A DNA stretch of 64,000 nucleotides from NCBI RefSeq assembly GCF_900167435.1, contig NZ_FUWS01000003.1, forward strand, positions 62,001 through 126,000. The letters run 5' to 3'. The notes under the pieces are model-generated. The model saw nothing but the letters and a program-made list of their open reading frames with translations. It had not been told where the DNA came from and searched no databases. The stretch is from Marinactinospora thermotolerans DSM 45154 (GTDB lineage: Bacteria > Actinomycetota > Actinomycetes > Streptosporangiales > Streptosporangiaceae). Positions 17,112-26,759 of this stretch are shown here, in pieces. Both the position numbers and the translations under genes were made by a program. Numbering within the stretch: the first letter of the stretch is position 1; each line of letters begins with the position of its first letter.

Positions 17112-19462
17112 GGCTCCAGCGTCTCCTCCCCCGTCGTGGCGTCCTCCTCGCCCACGTCCCTTTCCTCTCCCGCCCGCTCGGACGCGTCGGATCCCGGCCG
17201 CGTCCCGGCCAGCCGGCGCGCCGCGGCGGCGACCGCGTCCCGGTAGGCGGGGTCGCCGGTGTAGTCGGAGTGTCCGAGGACCCTCGGGTACAGCGCCTCG
17301 CCGCCGCGCCGCTCGTAGTGCCGCGGGTCGGGCAGCGGCTCGGCGAACCCCACGTCGCCCCGGTCGGTCGGGATCGGCCCGCCCACCGCGTCGGTGGCCC
17401 GCCACAGGTTGCGCCAGCCCGCCACCCTCCCGCGCAGCTCTCCCAGCGCCTCCGGACCGAAGTAGGCCGGGAAGTACCGTCCGTACAGGCGGTACAACGG
17501 GGAGCCGTGGGTGATCAGCACCACCCGGTCCCTGCACCGGCCGGGAAGCTGCCAGACGGCCGCCGCGGCGAGCACCGACCCCTGCGAGTGTCCCGAGACC
17601 ACCACCCCCGTGCCGTCGGCCGTCAGGCCGGCGATCCGGGTCGCGAGCTGGGGCACCGCGCGTTCGGCGTAGGAGGGCGGGGCGAGCGGGTGCGCGGCCC
17701 TGGGCCAGAAGGTCCCGATGTCCCACAGCACGCCGACCGCCTGCCGGGTGGGCCGGTCCCGGTAGGCGCTGCGCCCCAGCCACATCAACGCGAGAAGGAA
17801 GGCGCCGCCCAGCCACGCCCCGATCCCGACCATCGCCGCGACGGTGGCGTTGGCCCATCCGGGCGCGTCGACCACCGCCACCGGTGAGACGAACCCGCCC
17901 CACCCCCCGCCGGCCCCGTCACCGGTGAGCCGTCCGGTCATGGCCGCGTACAGCGCCAGGGCGGCCAACGCCACGACCGGCAGCAGGAGCGCCCCCAGAC
18001 AGGCCGGCAGCACCTCGGTGAGCGAACCGAGGGCACGGGCCCGCGCGATGTCGCGGGTCCGCGCCGCCGTGGTGGAGCGCTGGTAGCGTCCGGCGACGGC
18101 CTCCCGCTCGGCCCGCGCGCGCCCGCGCAACAGCAGCCACACGACGCCCGCCGTTCCCAGCGCGATGACCGCCTCCAGGGTGAACGCCATCTGCAACCAG
18201 GCGTAGACGTCCGGCGGGCGCAACGCCATGCAACCGGCCCTCTCGGCCCCCTGGTAGTGGCAGCCCCCCAGCCACCCGGCCGACTGGTGGACCAGCGCGG
18301 CGGAGAACACCCCGCCGAGGACGACCCCCGTGGCCGCGACCGAAGGGCCGGCCAGGCCCCCCATCGCGGTCTCGGCGTGGGCGCGCCCACGCCGGTACTG
18401 GATGACGGCGGTCACCGCGAGCAGCGCGCCCACCAGGCATTGCGCCGCGAGCAGGAGATCGAGCAGGACCGTGTGCCCGGGCAGCGTCCCCGTCGCCGTC
18501 CACCCGGGGCGGGGCCACAGCGCGTATCCCACGGCGAGCGCGAGCAGCAGGGTCGAGACGTTGCGCAACGCGCGGCAGAGGCGGGCGGTCACGTGGTTGA
18601 CCGTGCGGGCGGTGGTGGGGACGAACAGGCTCACCGTGGAGACCGCCGCGGTCGCGGCGATCAGGCCGACCAGGACGGTTCCGGCCGGCGCCGCCCCGGA
18701 CGCGCGGTCATGGGTCAACGGCGGAACGGCCAGCGACAGCGCGATCGTGGCGAGGGCGACCGCGATGTGCGCCGACCGCAGCCGCCCCACGGCGGCGCCG
18801 TTGTGCCAGAACCTCGGGTCGCTGAGGGGGGCGTCCGCGTCCCGGGACGTGCGCATCGTCGCCGAGACCACCTCGTATTCGACGCCGGTGCGCCGCGACA
18901 GCCTCCACAGCACCGCGACGACCAGCAGGGGAAGAAGCGCGCCCACCGTCAGCGAACGGCCCGGGGTCGCCAACGGCGCGCCCGGCTCGGACAGAAAGCC
19001 CAGCCAGGGACGTAGTCGGGCGCACGCGCTGCCGTGCCCGGCGCACTGCCAGCCGACCAGATCCATGCCGACGCCGGCGGCGGCGAGGGTGAGCAGGACG
19101 GTCAGGCTCAACGCGAGCAGCCGCACGAGCACGTCGTAACCGTGTTCCACGGCCCGATGCGTCAGGGCGCGGTCGTCCCCCGTGCCGCGCGGTCCCATCC
19201 AGTAGGCGACGTTGACGAGCATGAACGGCAGGAGCAGCAGCCACAGCGCGCGGGAGGAGCGGCCCGAGGTCAGGTTGCCCCACGCGAACGCCTCGCGGGT
19301 CACCCCCGGGACGGTCTCGGCGTCGGCCGCGCTACGTCGGCGGTAGAAGCCGGCGAGGTCGTCTCCCGATACCGGGCCCGCCGGCTGGACCTCCAGCAGC
19401 TCCTCGGCGGAGGCCCCGCTGACTCCGTGGATCCTCAGTTCCACCGTGCTTTCGTCGGGCAT
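17096..19462 (-). CDS. Large polytopic membrane protein with alpha/beta-hydrolase motif
   Basis: A 788-residue protein. The N-terminus TVELRIHGVSG followed by a cytoplasmic-looking stretch leads into about ten hydrophobic helices between residues 90 and 600. The C-terminal part (about 600-760) has a lipase-type nucleophile elbow, VVVSGHSQGSVLAAAA (around residue 620), and the strand RVVLITHGSPL, so it looks like a soluble hydrolase domain tethered to a membrane region. Function is not known; a membrane-lipid esterase is a guess. The start is ATG 19462 with GGAGG 8 nt upstream. It overlaps the DUF2516 gene by 16 bp at the 3' end. It is transcribed in the same direction as the two zinc peptidase genes upstream. 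Confidence 0.75.
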   Translation of the reverse strand: MPDESTVELRIHGVSGASAEELLEVQPAGPVSGDDLAGFYRRRSAADAETVPGVTREAFAWGNLTSGRSSRALWLLLLPFMLVNVAYWMGPRGTGDDRALTHRAVEHGYDVLVRLLALSLTVLLTLAAAGVGMDLVGWQCAGHGSACARLRPWLGFLSEPGAPLATPGRSLTVGALLPLLVVAVLWRLSRRTGVEYEVVSATMRTSRDADAPLSDPRFWHNGAAVGRLRSAHIAVALATIALSLAVPPLTHDRASGAAPAGTVLVGLIAATAAVSTVSLFVPTTARTVNHVTARLCRALRNVSTLLLALAVGYALWPRPGWTATGTLPGHTVLLDLLLAAQCLVGALLAVTAVIQYRRGRAHAETAMGGLAGPSVAATGVVLGGVFSAALVHQSAGWLGGCHYQGAERAGCMALRPPDVYAWLQMAFTLEAVIALGTAGVVWLLLRGRARAEREAVAGRYQRSTTAARTRDIARARALGSLTEVLPACLGALLLPVVALAALALYAAMTGRLTGDGAGGGWGGFVSPVAVVDAPGWANATVAAMVGIGAWLGGAFLLALMWLGRSAYRDRPTRQAVGVLWDIGTFWPRAAHPLAPPSYAERAVPQLATRIAGLTADGTGVVVSGHSQGSVLAAAAVWQLPGRCRDRVVLITHGSPLYRLYGRYFPAYFGPEALGELRGRVAGWRNLWRATDAVGGPIPTDRGDVGFAEPLPDPRHYERRGGEALYPRVLGHSDYTGDPAYRDAVAAAARRLAGTRPGSDASERAGEERDVGEEDATTGEETLEPYQGP

Positions 19463-19567
19463 GGCCGGATCCTCCCAGGACCGGCGACGCGGGCACAATG
19501 GGGAGTGACCCGGTTCCCGGGAGTCACCCCCGCGCACAGCGGCCGGGGACCTTCCTCCCTCCGGGCG

Positions 19568-20560
19568 CTACTGCACGGTCTCCTCGGCGGCCTCCCAGGT
19601 GTTGCACGCGCCGGGGTCCTGCTCCTCCAGACCGTGCTCCATCCACAGCACGCTGTTGTCGGCGGAACCGTGGGTGCGCTCTTCGGCTGAGCTGCCCTCG
19701 CGATCGGCGGTGGCCGCCGCGTCGGCGAGGATGACCTCGCGGTCGGCCGCGGAGATGGGGTAGGTGACGCTGACGGCGCCGAGGAAGGCTCCGGCCAGAC
19801 AGTTGGCCTGCAACTCACTGCGCCGGGTCCAGGCGTTCTGCCGGGCCCGGTCCGGCTCCAGCCTGCGCTGCTCGTGGTAGTACTCCAGCAGTCCGGACTC
19901 GCCCTGGACGTGGTGGGCGTACTCGTGCGCCAGCAGGGAGGCGTAGACGACGCTGTCGTCGGCTCCGTTCCACTTGGCGACGACGTCGGAGGTGCCGATG
20001 TAGATGCCCTTGCTGGCCCGGCAGTAGAAGGCGCCGGCCGTGGAGGGGTAGTCACGGCAGGGGCTGGTGCCCGGCGTCTCCCAGAACACGCGTGAGGGCG
20101 GTTCGAAGGAGATCCCCGCCTTGGCGAACTGGGTCTGCCACGTCTTGTCCAGGCAGTCGGCGACGACGTTCAAGAACCCCTCCATCGATTCGGGGTCGTC
20201 CACGTCGGGGACCGGGACGGGGCAGGGCAGGGGGGCGAGCCGGCCGGTCGCGTACAGCGGGTTGTCGACGAGCGCGGCCTTGCCAGAAGGGCGCTGGACG
20301 GCGGTCAGGCCCCCCGAGGGGGAGAGGCGTCCCTCTCCCGACGCGGCCGTCCGCGGCTCGGGTTCGCCGGGAGCCGGCGAGGCCGCGGCGACCCCCGCCG
20401 CCTCGTGCCGGGGAGGCTCACCGGTGGCCGTGCTCCACACGAGCACGACCAGGGCGGCCATGGCCGCCGCGACCGCCGACCACATGCCCGGACCGCCGAC
20501 ACGCGGGCGCGCGGAAGGGGGTGACCGTCGTCCCCCGTCATCCCGCAGATCCGGTTCCAC
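19568..20560 (-). CDS. Membrane-anchored neutral zinc metallopeptidase (YpfJ type), copy 2
   Basis: A 330-residue protein with one N-terminal membrane helix (about 26-44) and a predicted external domain. The zinc site HExxH appears as LLAHEYAHHVQGESG (around residue 208), and QANCLAGAFLGAV provides the conserved downstream segment. This fits the predicted neutral zinc metallopeptidase family; substrates are unknown. It is a tandem paralogue of the next gene upstream (44-bp gap): both share the order membrane helix, VFW/IYWxTxGxSPC, zinc motif, C-terminal CNTWEA. The Cys residues in SPC, ANCL and ACNTWE are conserved in both and may form disulfides. Confidence 0.85.
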   Translation of the reverse strand: MEPDLRDDGGRRSPPSARPRVGGPGMWSAVAAAMAALVVLVWSTATGEPPRHEAAGVAAASPAPGEPEPRTAASGEGRLSPSGGLTAVQRPSGKAALVDNPLYATGRLAPLPCPVPVPDVDDPESMEGFLNVVADCLDKTWQTQFAKAGISFEPPSRVFWETPGTSPCRDYPSTAGAFYCRASKGIYIGTSDVVAKWNGADDSVVYASLLAHEYAHHVQGESGLLEYYHEQRRLEPDRARQNAWTRRSELQANCLAGAFLGAVSVTYPISAADREVILADAAATADREGSSAEERTHGSADNSVLWMEHGLEEQDPGACNTWEAAEETVQ

Positions 20561-20604
20561 GCCCCTGTGCCCGCCCCTCGTCGGCTACTTCGGCGCCGAT
20601 CCGC

Positions 20605-21582
20605 TCACTGGACCAGCTCCTCTCCGGCCTCCCAGGTGTTACAGGCTGCCGGATCCCTGCGGTCCATCCCATGAGCCGTCCACATCCGGCCGTTGTCGGG
20701 GGAACCGTGGGTGCGCCCGGCTGCTCCGTAATCGCCCCGGAGTTCGGCGTCTTCGAGGATATGCGCCTGTTCCCGTGCTCCCAGGGGGAAGCTGTCGTCG
20801 ACCGTGCCGAGGAAGACGCCGCCCAGGCAGTTGGCCTGCAACTCGCTGCGCCGGGTCCAGGCGTCGCGTTCGGCCTCGGTGTCCGCGGCGCCGCGCACGG
20901 CGTGGAAGTGGTCGAGGATCCCGGCCTCGCCCTGGACGTGGTGGGCGTACTCGTGGCTGAGCAGGAAGGTGTAGGCCGCGGGACGCCTGCTGTCGGCCGA
21001 GTTGTCCACGATGTCCTCGACCCCCAGGTAGAGGCCCTTGTTGGCCTGGCAGTAGAACGCCGCGGCGCCCTCCACCGGGTAGGTGCCGCACGGACTCTGG
21101 CCGGAGGTGTACCAGTAGATCCGGTTGGGCGGTTCGAAGGGCATCCTCGAATCACCGAACTGCGCCGTCCAGGCCTCGTCGAGGCAGTCGGTCACGGTGT
21201 GCAGGAACGTCTCCATGGACGCGGCGTCGTCGGGGTCGAGCTCGGGTGCCGGGCACTCCACCTCGACCAGCTCACCCCCCTCGTAGAGACGGTTGTCGGT
21301 GAGGGCGTTTCGGCCCACACGCCTGACACCGTCCTCCTCCCGGCCGAGGTCCGCGCTGGTCCCCGGCAGACCCGCGGCCCCCTGCTCGGTCCCGTCCTCG
21401 TCGAAGAGCCCCGCGACGGTGACGAATCCGGCCAGCCCCACCGCGGCGAACCCGGTCAGGAGGACCCCCGTCACTCCGATGTCCAGCCGGCGTCGCGGCC
21501 GTCGCGCATAGGACGGCGGCCCGTACCCGGCGCCGGTGTCGTCGTCGGCCGTACCGGAAACGCGGCTACGCCATCGCGCCAT
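20605..21582 (-). CDS. Membrane-anchored neutral zinc metallopeptidase (YpfJ type), copy 1
   Basis: A 325-residue paralogue of the adjacent downstream gene. It has a basic cytoplasmic N-terminus, a membrane helix (about 38-60) and the zinc site LLSHEYAHHVQGEAG (around residue 208), with QANCLGGVFLGTV after it. I start at ATG 21582, with CGGAG 5 nt upstream, in preference to the earlier in-frame start at 21618. The pair arose by tandem duplication: sequences are clearly homologous but differ throughout, so the duplication is not recent. It is divergent from the DUF2207 gene. Confidence 0.85.
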   Translation of the reverse strand: MARWRSRVSGTADDDTGAGYGPPSYARRPRRRLDIGVTGVLLTGFAAVGLAGFVTVAGLFDEDGTEQGAAGLPGTSADLGREEDGVRRVGRNALTDNRLYEGGELVEVECPAPELDPDDAASMETFLHTVTDCLDEAWTAQFGDSRMPFEPPNRIYWYTSGQSPCGTYPVEGAAAFYCQANKGLYLGVEDIVDNSADSRRPAAYTFLLSHEYAHHVQGEAGILDHFHAVRGAADTEAERDAWTRRSELQANCLGGVFLGTVDDSFPLGAREQAHILEDAELRGDYGAAGRTHGSPDNGRMWTAHGMDRRDPAACNTWEAGEELVQ

Positions 21583-21734
21583 GGTCTCCGTCCCACCTCC
21601 TGGTTGCCTCTCCCCCACATCGGGGCAATCGTTTCAGGGCCGACCTTTCGATTATGACGGCTATGCCAGGTCCACCACGTCGCCGTTCCCCGTCGTCACC
21701 GGCCCCGCTCCGGCAACGGCTAAGCTCTCTCGCC

Positions 21735-23501
21735 ATGTGGTGGGATCGATTCGCGCGCCCGGCCGCCGCCACGGTGGCCGGCCTCGCGCTGTTGGGGTTG
21801 GCTCCCACCGGGGCATGGGCGCAGAGCGGCGACACCGCGCCGCAGACGCACGCGGGCGTCCCCGGCTCCGCCACGGGAAGTAGCAGGACCACCAACGAGA
21901 TCGACCTCCTCCTCGACGCCGAGGGGGTGCTCCACGCCGAGGAGCGCATCTCCTTCGGGGGCGCCGCGCCCGAGCGGTTCACCCGGACTTTCGTGACCCG
22001 GGAACCCTACGACACCGACCACGACCGGATCTACGAGGTCACCGGCCTCACCGCGACCAGCGCCGACGGCCGCGCCACCGAGGTGACGCTGGCCCACGGG
22101 GAGACGACGCTGGAAGCCACCGTCGAGCCCTCCGGCGCCGATGAGATCATCCTCTCCTACCAGGTCCGCGGTACGACCAGTGAGATCGGCGAGCGGGTCG
22201 AGATGGAGTGGGCGGCGGTCGGCGGTTACAGCCTCCCGGTGGAGGAGACCACGGTGACCGTGGACGCCGGTCTCCCCCCGCTCGCGCTGTCGTGCGCCGC
22301 CGGCGAACCGCGTAGTTCGATCTACTGCACCTCCTCCGACATGGGCGGGCACCAGGCGCTGATCGCCCGGTTCGTCCAGGCCGACCTCGACGTCGGTCAG
22401 ACGTTGAGCATCGTGGTGGGCTACCCGTCCGGCGTGGCCCCCGGCGAACCGATCCTGGACCGGACCTGGTCGCTCACCTCCGCGTTCTCGATCACGCCGG
22501 TGACCTCGGCGGTGTTCGGCGTGGTGCTGCTCGTGCTGGTGGGCGGGCTGATCGTGCTCATCCGGACCCGCGGGCGCGACGAACGGGCCCTGCGCACCGA
22601 GGCCGCCGCTGGTGACAACGCCCCCCTGCTGAGCGGCGACGAGGGGCCGATCGGCTTCCGGCCGCCCGACGGGGTCCACCCCGGTCAGATCGGGACGCTC
22701 ATCGACGAGCAGGCCGACGTCGTCGACATCACCGCGACCGTCGTGGACCTGGCGGTACGCGGCCACCTCGTCATCGAGGAGCTGCCGCACGAGCACTTCA
22801 CCTCGGTCGACTGGCGGCTGGTGCGCGCCCCGGAGCCGGAGGACGACGAGGAGCTGCTGCGCTACGAGCGGCTGCTGCTGGACGCGCTGTTCCACAACCG
22901 CGACGCGGTACGCCTGTCGGAGCTGGGGGACAGCTTCGCGACCCGGCTGGCCGGTGTGCGCGAGGAGCTGTACCGCGACATGGTCCGGTTGAAGTGGTTC
23001 GCCCGGCGTCCCAACCTGGAGCGCAACCGCTGGACCACCACCGGCATCGCGCTGACGGCGTTCGGTGTGATCCTGACGGTGCTGCTGGCGGTTTACACCC
23101 ATGCCGCGTTCACCGGGCTGGCCGTGGTCATCGCGGGCGCGGCCGTGACGGTGGGAGCGCAGTACATGCCGGCGAAGACGAAGCTGGGCAGCGCGGTGTT
23201 CGCGCACACCCTCGGTTTCCGCGCCTACCTGCACCGGGCCGACGCCGACGACGTCCCGCCCAGCCGGCGGGTCCCGTTGTTCTCGCGTTACCTGCCCTAC
23301 GCGATCATCTTCGACAACGTCGAACGCTGGGCGCAGATCCTGGCGACCGCGGGCTCGGCCGAACTGGACGGCGACCGGCTGCCCTGGTACCACGGTCCCG
23401 CGGAGTGGCAGCTCGACGACTTCGCCGACTCCATCAAGACCTTCACACTGACGCTGTCGGGGGTCATCTCCAACACCCGGCAGTTCCGGACTCTGAGTTA
23501 G
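21735..23501 (+). CDS. DUF2207-family membrane protein
   Basis: A 588-residue protein. A signal peptide (about 1-30, ending GAWAQS) precedes a beta-rich external domain with [20 protein letters not shown] near its start, typical of DUF2207. A membrane helix follows at about 255-278, then a cytoplasmic region with [27 protein letters not shown], two more helices (about 435-475) and a C-terminal domain. Function is unknown; some relatives are linked to envelope processes. ATG 21735 has TAAGCT 8 nt upstream, fitting a leaderless mRNA. dtd follows after 14 bp and is probably cotranscribed. Confidence 0.88.
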   Translation: MWWDRFARPAAATVAGLALLGLAPTGAWAQSGDTAPQTHAGVPGSATGSSRTTNEIDLLLDAEGVLHAEERISFGGAAPERFTRTFVTREPYDTDHDRIYEVTGLTATSADGRATEVTLAHGETTLEATVEPSGADEIILSYQVRGTTSEIGERVEMEWAAVGGYSLPVEETTVTVDAGLPPLALSCAAGEPRSSIYCTSSDMGGHQALIARFVQADLDVGQTLSIVVGYPSGVAPGEPILDRTWSLTSAFSITPVTSAVFGVVLLVLVGGLIVLIRTRGRDERALRTEAAAGDNAPLLSGDEGPIGFRPPDGVHPGQIGTLIDEQADVVDITATVVDLAVRGHLVIEELPHEHFTSVDWRLVRAPEPEDDEELLRYERLLLDALFHNRDAVRLSELGDSFATRLAGVREELYRDMVRLKWFARRPNLERNRWTTTGIALTAFGVILTVLLAVYTHAAFTGLAVVIAGAAVTVGAQYMPAKTKLGSAVFAHTLGFRAYLHRADADDVPPSRRVPLFSRYLPYAIIFDNVERWAQILATAGSAELDGDRLPWYHGPAEWQLDDFADSIKTFTLTLSGVISNTRQFRTLS

Positions 23502-23515
23502 ACGGGGAACAGAGG

Positions 23516-23941
23516 ATGCGAGCGGTCGCACAACGGGTGAGCCACGCCTCGGTCACGGTCGGCGGTGAGGTGGTCGGTTCCATCACCGGGCCCGGCCTGC
23601 TGGCGTTGGTCGGGGTGACCCACGACGACACCCCGGCCCAGGCGGCCAAACTGGCGGCCAAGCTGTGGACGCTGCGGATCCTGCCGGAGGAGAAGTCGTG
23701 TTCCGACATCGGCGGACCGCTCCTCGTCGTCAGCCAGTTCACCCTCTACGGCAACGCGCGCAAAGGGCGCCGCCCCACCTGGCAGGACGCGGCTCCCGGT
23801 CCGGTCGCGGAGCCGTTGGTGGAGGCGGTCGTCAAGGAGCTGCGCGCCCTGGGCGCGCACGTCGAGACCGGTGTCTTCGGCGCCGACATGTCGGTCTCGC
23901 TGACCAACGAGGGGCCGTTCACCGTCATCGTGGACGTCTGA
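23516..23941 (+). CDS. dtd: D-aminoacyl-tRNA deacylase
   Basis: A 141-residue enzyme that hydrolyses D-aminoacyl-tRNAs (and Gly-tRNA-Ala), protecting translation. The N-terminus [18 protein letters not shown], the active-site [15 protein letters not shown] and the C-terminal loop [12 protein letters not shown] match the DTD family; the usual Gly-cisPro motif reads EGPF. Length is typical. The gene begins 14 bp after the DUF2207 gene with GAGG immediately before the ATG and GGGG further upstream. Confidence 0.96.
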   Translation: MRAVAQRVSHASVTVGGEVVGSITGPGLLALVGVTHDDTPAQAAKLAAKLWTLRILPEEKSCSDIGGPLLVVSQFTLYGNARKGRRPTWQDAAPGPVAEPLVEAVVKELRALGAHVETGVFGADMSVSLTNEGPFTVIVDV

Positions 23942-24065
23942 CAGGCCCATCAGCGCCGATCCCTCGTCCGTCAACCCCGGATCCCCCCTTTCGCCCGTGG
24001 TGGCGGCGGCCTCCGCCTCCCTAGGCTCGGCCGCACCACGACGGACGACATCGCGAGGGAGTGGA

Positions 24066-25292
24066 ATGGGCGGATCATCGGGACGGCGCGGTTCACGGCA
24101 CAGGGTGCTGCGTCTCCTCCTGGCCGGCGGTGTCATGGCGTTGTCGCTGTCGGCGGGGACCGGCGCGGCCACCGCCTCCCCCCACGGGGGGCATCCCACC
24201 GTGGCGCTGCCGCCCGCCACCGGGCCGCATCCCATCGGCACCACGACCCTGCACCTGGTGGACGGGGACCGGACCGACCTGTGGGATCCGGACGCCGGGG
24301 TGCGGGAGATGATGGTGACCCTGTGGTACCCCGCGCGGGCCGAGACCGGCCGCAGGGCGCCCTACATGTCCCCGGAGGAGTCCGCCGCGGCGATCGGCGC
24401 GCAGGGGCTCGACATCCCCCTCGACACCCTCTCCTCCATCGGCACCAACGCGTTCGTGGACGCTCCCGTCGCCGGCGCGCCCCGCAGCGCGCCCCTGGTC
24501 GTCCTCTCCCCGGGCGCGGGGTTCGGGCGGGCCTGGCTGACGGTCCTCGCCGAGGGGCTGGCCGGTAACGGCTTCGTCGTCGCGGGCGTCGACCACGCCC
24601 ACGAGGCCACCGGCGTCGCCTTCCCCGGTGGACGTCTCCTGGACTGCCTGGCCTGCGGACAGGACCGCTGGGCCGAGGCCTCCCTCAACCGCGCCGCCGA
24701 CATCGGGCACGTCCTGGACTCGCTGACCGGCCGAGGGGCGCCGTGGTCGGGTTCCTATGTGATCGACCCTCGCAGGATCGGCGTGGCCGGGCACTCGGCC
24801 GGCGGGTCGGCCGTGGCCGAGGTGCTCCGTTCGGATCCCCGGGTGGACGCCGGGATCGGCTTTGACGCCCCCGTCTTCCCACCGGCCCTGGACGAGGGGA
24901 CCGATCGTCCACTGGCGATGGTGACCAGCGACCTGTCTCCCCCGTTGTTCCACGACTCCCAGGAACAGCTGTGGCCCCGCCTCGGCGGCTGGCGCCAGTG
25001 GCTGCGGCTGACGGACTCGGGGCACTCGTCCGTCACCGACCAGGGCTACCTGATCGACCGGCTCGGTCTGCGCGACCGGCTACCGGCCGAGACGATGGCG
25101 CGGCAGTTCGGCTCCCTGCCCACCGACCAGGGTCTGGGCGTCCTGCGGGACTACGCCACCGCGTACTTCACCCACCACCTGCGTGGCGAGCGGCAGGAGC
25201 TGGTCGTGGACCCGCCGTCGGTGCACCCCGGGCTCCAGGTGGTCGAGGCGGCGGATCCGGAGCCGACCGTGGCCGACGGCCGGCCTCAGTAG
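24066..25292 (+). CDS. Secreted alpha/beta-hydrolase, PAF-acetylhydrolase-like
   Basis: A 408-residue exported hydrolase. The Arg-rich N-terminus and hydrophobic segment (about 15-40, ending TATASPH) form a signal peptide. The core has LWYPAR and RAPYMSP near the start, LSPGAGFG (oxyanion region), nucleophile elbow GVAGHSAGGSAVAE, an Asp in GIGFDAPVF, and a His candidate in GHSSVTDQGYL. This resembles platelet-activating-factor acetylhydrolase/lipase proteins of actinomycetes; the substrate is unknown. ATG 24066 is preceded by GAGGGAG. Its 3' end overlaps the convergent DsrE gene by 7 bp. Confidence 0.85.
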   Translation: MGGSSGRRGSRHRVLRLLLAGGVMALSLSAGTGAATASPHGGHPTVALPPATGPHPIGTTTLHLVDGDRTDLWDPDAGVREMMVTLWYPARAETGRRAPYMSPEESAAAIGAQGLDIPLDTLSSIGTNAFVDAPVAGAPRSAPLVVLSPGAGFGRAWLTVLAEGLAGNGFVVAGVDHAHEATGVAFPGGRLLDCLACGQDRWAEASLNRAADIGHVLDSLTGRGAPWSGSYVIDPRRIGVAGHSAGGSAVAEVLRSDPRVDAGIGFDAPVFPPALDEGTDRPLAMVTSDLSPPLFHDSQEQLWPRLGGWRQWLRLTDSGHSSVTDQGYLIDRLGLRDRLPAETMARQFGSLPTDQGLGVLRDYATAYFTHHLRGERQELVVDPPSVHPGLQVVEAADPEPTVADGRPQ

Positions 25293-25648
25293 ACGAGCGC
25301 CTGGACCCCCTCGGCGGTGACCTCGGCGACGAACGTCGCCGCTCCCGAGATGCGCACCCCTTCCACCAGGTCGGCCTCGGTGAGGCCGCGCCGGGCCGCG
25401 CACTGGGTGCAGACCGTGACCCGCCCGGCCGCCAGGACGGCGTCGAGGAGGTCGTTCAACGGGGCGGCGTGGGGGAGCGAGAACTCCGCGGCCCGGCCAG
25501 GGACCGCCAACCAGCTCGCCTCTCCGGTCAACCACAGGGAGATCTCGACACCGCTCGCCGCCGCCGCGGCGGCGACGGTGAACGCCTGGTTGCAGCGTTC
25601 CGGGGCGTCCTCGCCGGAGGTGGCCTTGATCACCAGAGCGCGACTCAT
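25286..25648 (-). CDS. DsrE-family protein
   Basis: A 120-residue small protein of the DsrE/DsrF-like superfamily, a fold used in sulfur relay and other roles. Visible features are MSRALVIKATSGEDAPERCNQAF, then VTVCTQCAARRG with two Cys three apart that could be redox-active or sulfur-carrying, and a C-terminal strand. Physiological role is not known. TACCCT lies 7 nt before the ATG, fitting a leaderless mRNA. Confidence 0.78.
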   Translation of the reverse strand: MSRALVIKATSGEDAPERCNQAFTVAAAAAASGVEISLWLTGEASWLAVPGRAAEFSLPHAAPLNDLLDAVLAAGRVTVCTQCAARRGLTEADLVEGVRISGAATFVAEVTAEGVQALVY

Positions 25649-25693
25649 GCCGACCAGGGTAGTGCCCGCCCCCCCTCGGGTGCCCGTGGGGGC

Positions 25694-26470
25694 TCACACC
25701 CCGGCGAGGACCAACGCCAGCCCCACGAACGCCGAGGCGACCGTGCCGCCGCCGAGCAGCAGCGCGCCGGCGCCGCGGGCCTGCGGTCCCGCCTCTTCGG
25801 CCGCCCCCCACTCGATGCGCAGCCGGCCGTCCGGAGGCGCCACGATGACCGGTCGGCCGTCGCGCAGCACGACCCGGCCGCGCACGACGACGGGGTCGCC
25901 GGGGCGGATGACCCACTCGCGGTACTCGAACTCGATCGTCTCACCGCGGAAGATCCCGGAGACGCGCCCCTTGATACGGCCGAGGAGGTCGTCGGCGGGG
26001 GCCGGCACCCCGCGCTGCGGGCGCCCGACCAGCCGTTGCAGGCACATGTCCACGCCCACGACCTCGGCGTCCCCGGGGTCGACGAGGACGCCGGCCCTCG
26101 GCGGCCCGTCGCCGTTGGGCGCGGCCAGGCCGAACAGCTCCGGCGACCCGTACTCGGCGATGGGGTCGCAGCCGCGCACGCGCTCGCGCTCGCCCTCACC
26201 CCGCTCGGGAGAGCGCCACGTCCAGTAGTGGCGGAGCACCTCGTGGCCGTGCCACACGCAGTCGACCCGGGCGAGGCGGGACTCCACGAGACCGTCCGGT
26301 CCCGGCACCGCACGCCCCGGTATGGCCACGTCCCTGCCCGCGCGCGCGGCCAACGCCCGCGGTCGCACCTCGGCGAGGGCGCGCTGTCCGAGCCAACGAC
26401 GCAGGGCGAGAAAGGCCGGAGGTGCCAGGATCGCCGCGCCGATGAGGAGGGCTGTCCCGATCACCAGCAT
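25694..26470 (-). CDS. GIDE-domain-like membrane protein
   Basis: A 258-residue protein with a membrane helix at each end (about 1-22 and 234-256). The central region has the pattern of the bacterial GIDE domain related to the mitochondrial E3 ligase MUL1: a conserved stretch around CVWHGHEVLRHY, then EYREWVIRPGDPVVVRGRVVLRDG. There is no RING finger, so ubiquitin-ligase activity is not implied. Function in bacteria is unknown. AGAGGCGG lies upstream of the ATG. It is divergent from the nitrobindin gene. Confidence 0.65.
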   Translation of the reverse strand: MLVIGTALLIGAAILAPPAFLALRRWLGQRALAEVRPRALAARAGRDVAIPGRAVPGPDGLVESRLARVDCVWHGHEVLRHYWTWRSPERGEGERERVRGCDPIAEYGSPELFGLAAPNGDGPPRAGVLVDPGDAEVVGVDMCLQRLVGRPQRGVPAPADDLLGRIKGRVSGIFRGETIEFEYREWVIRPGDPVVVRGRVVLRDGRPVIVAPPDGRLRIEWGAAEEAGPQARGAGALLLGGGTVASAFVGLALVLAGV

Positions 26471-26572
26471 GTGGGCCGCCTCTTCTTCTCGTTGGTCGGT
26501 GGTCGTCGGCTAACCATGATCGTGCCTCGCCGCGACGTTTGAATCCTCTTTACCAGTTTCCGCGGTGATATC

Positions 26573-26597
26573 GATCATGGTCGCGATCGTCATGATC
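26573..26597. promoter_or_regulatory. Palindrome in divergent intergenic region
   Basis: GATCATG (26573-26579) and CATGATC (26591-26597) form an inverted repeat separated by 11 bp. A third CATGATC lies at 26515-26521. The region separates the divergent GIDE-like and nitrobindin-like genes, so an operator is possible. The rest of this 289-bp gap holds only the TAATCT -10 candidate of the next gene. Confidence 0.35.
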
Positions 26598-26759
26598 ACC
26601 CCCGGGCGTTGCGGCTTCACACCCGGCACCTACCCGGCGTGGGCGGACGCCGCGCGAATCGGAGGTTTCCGACAGTCGTTGAACCGGGGACAAACCACAC
26701 CGCGATCTGGACGGCCACCGGTACGGTCCGGTGCGCCCGCGCCGCTAATCTCGATCACT

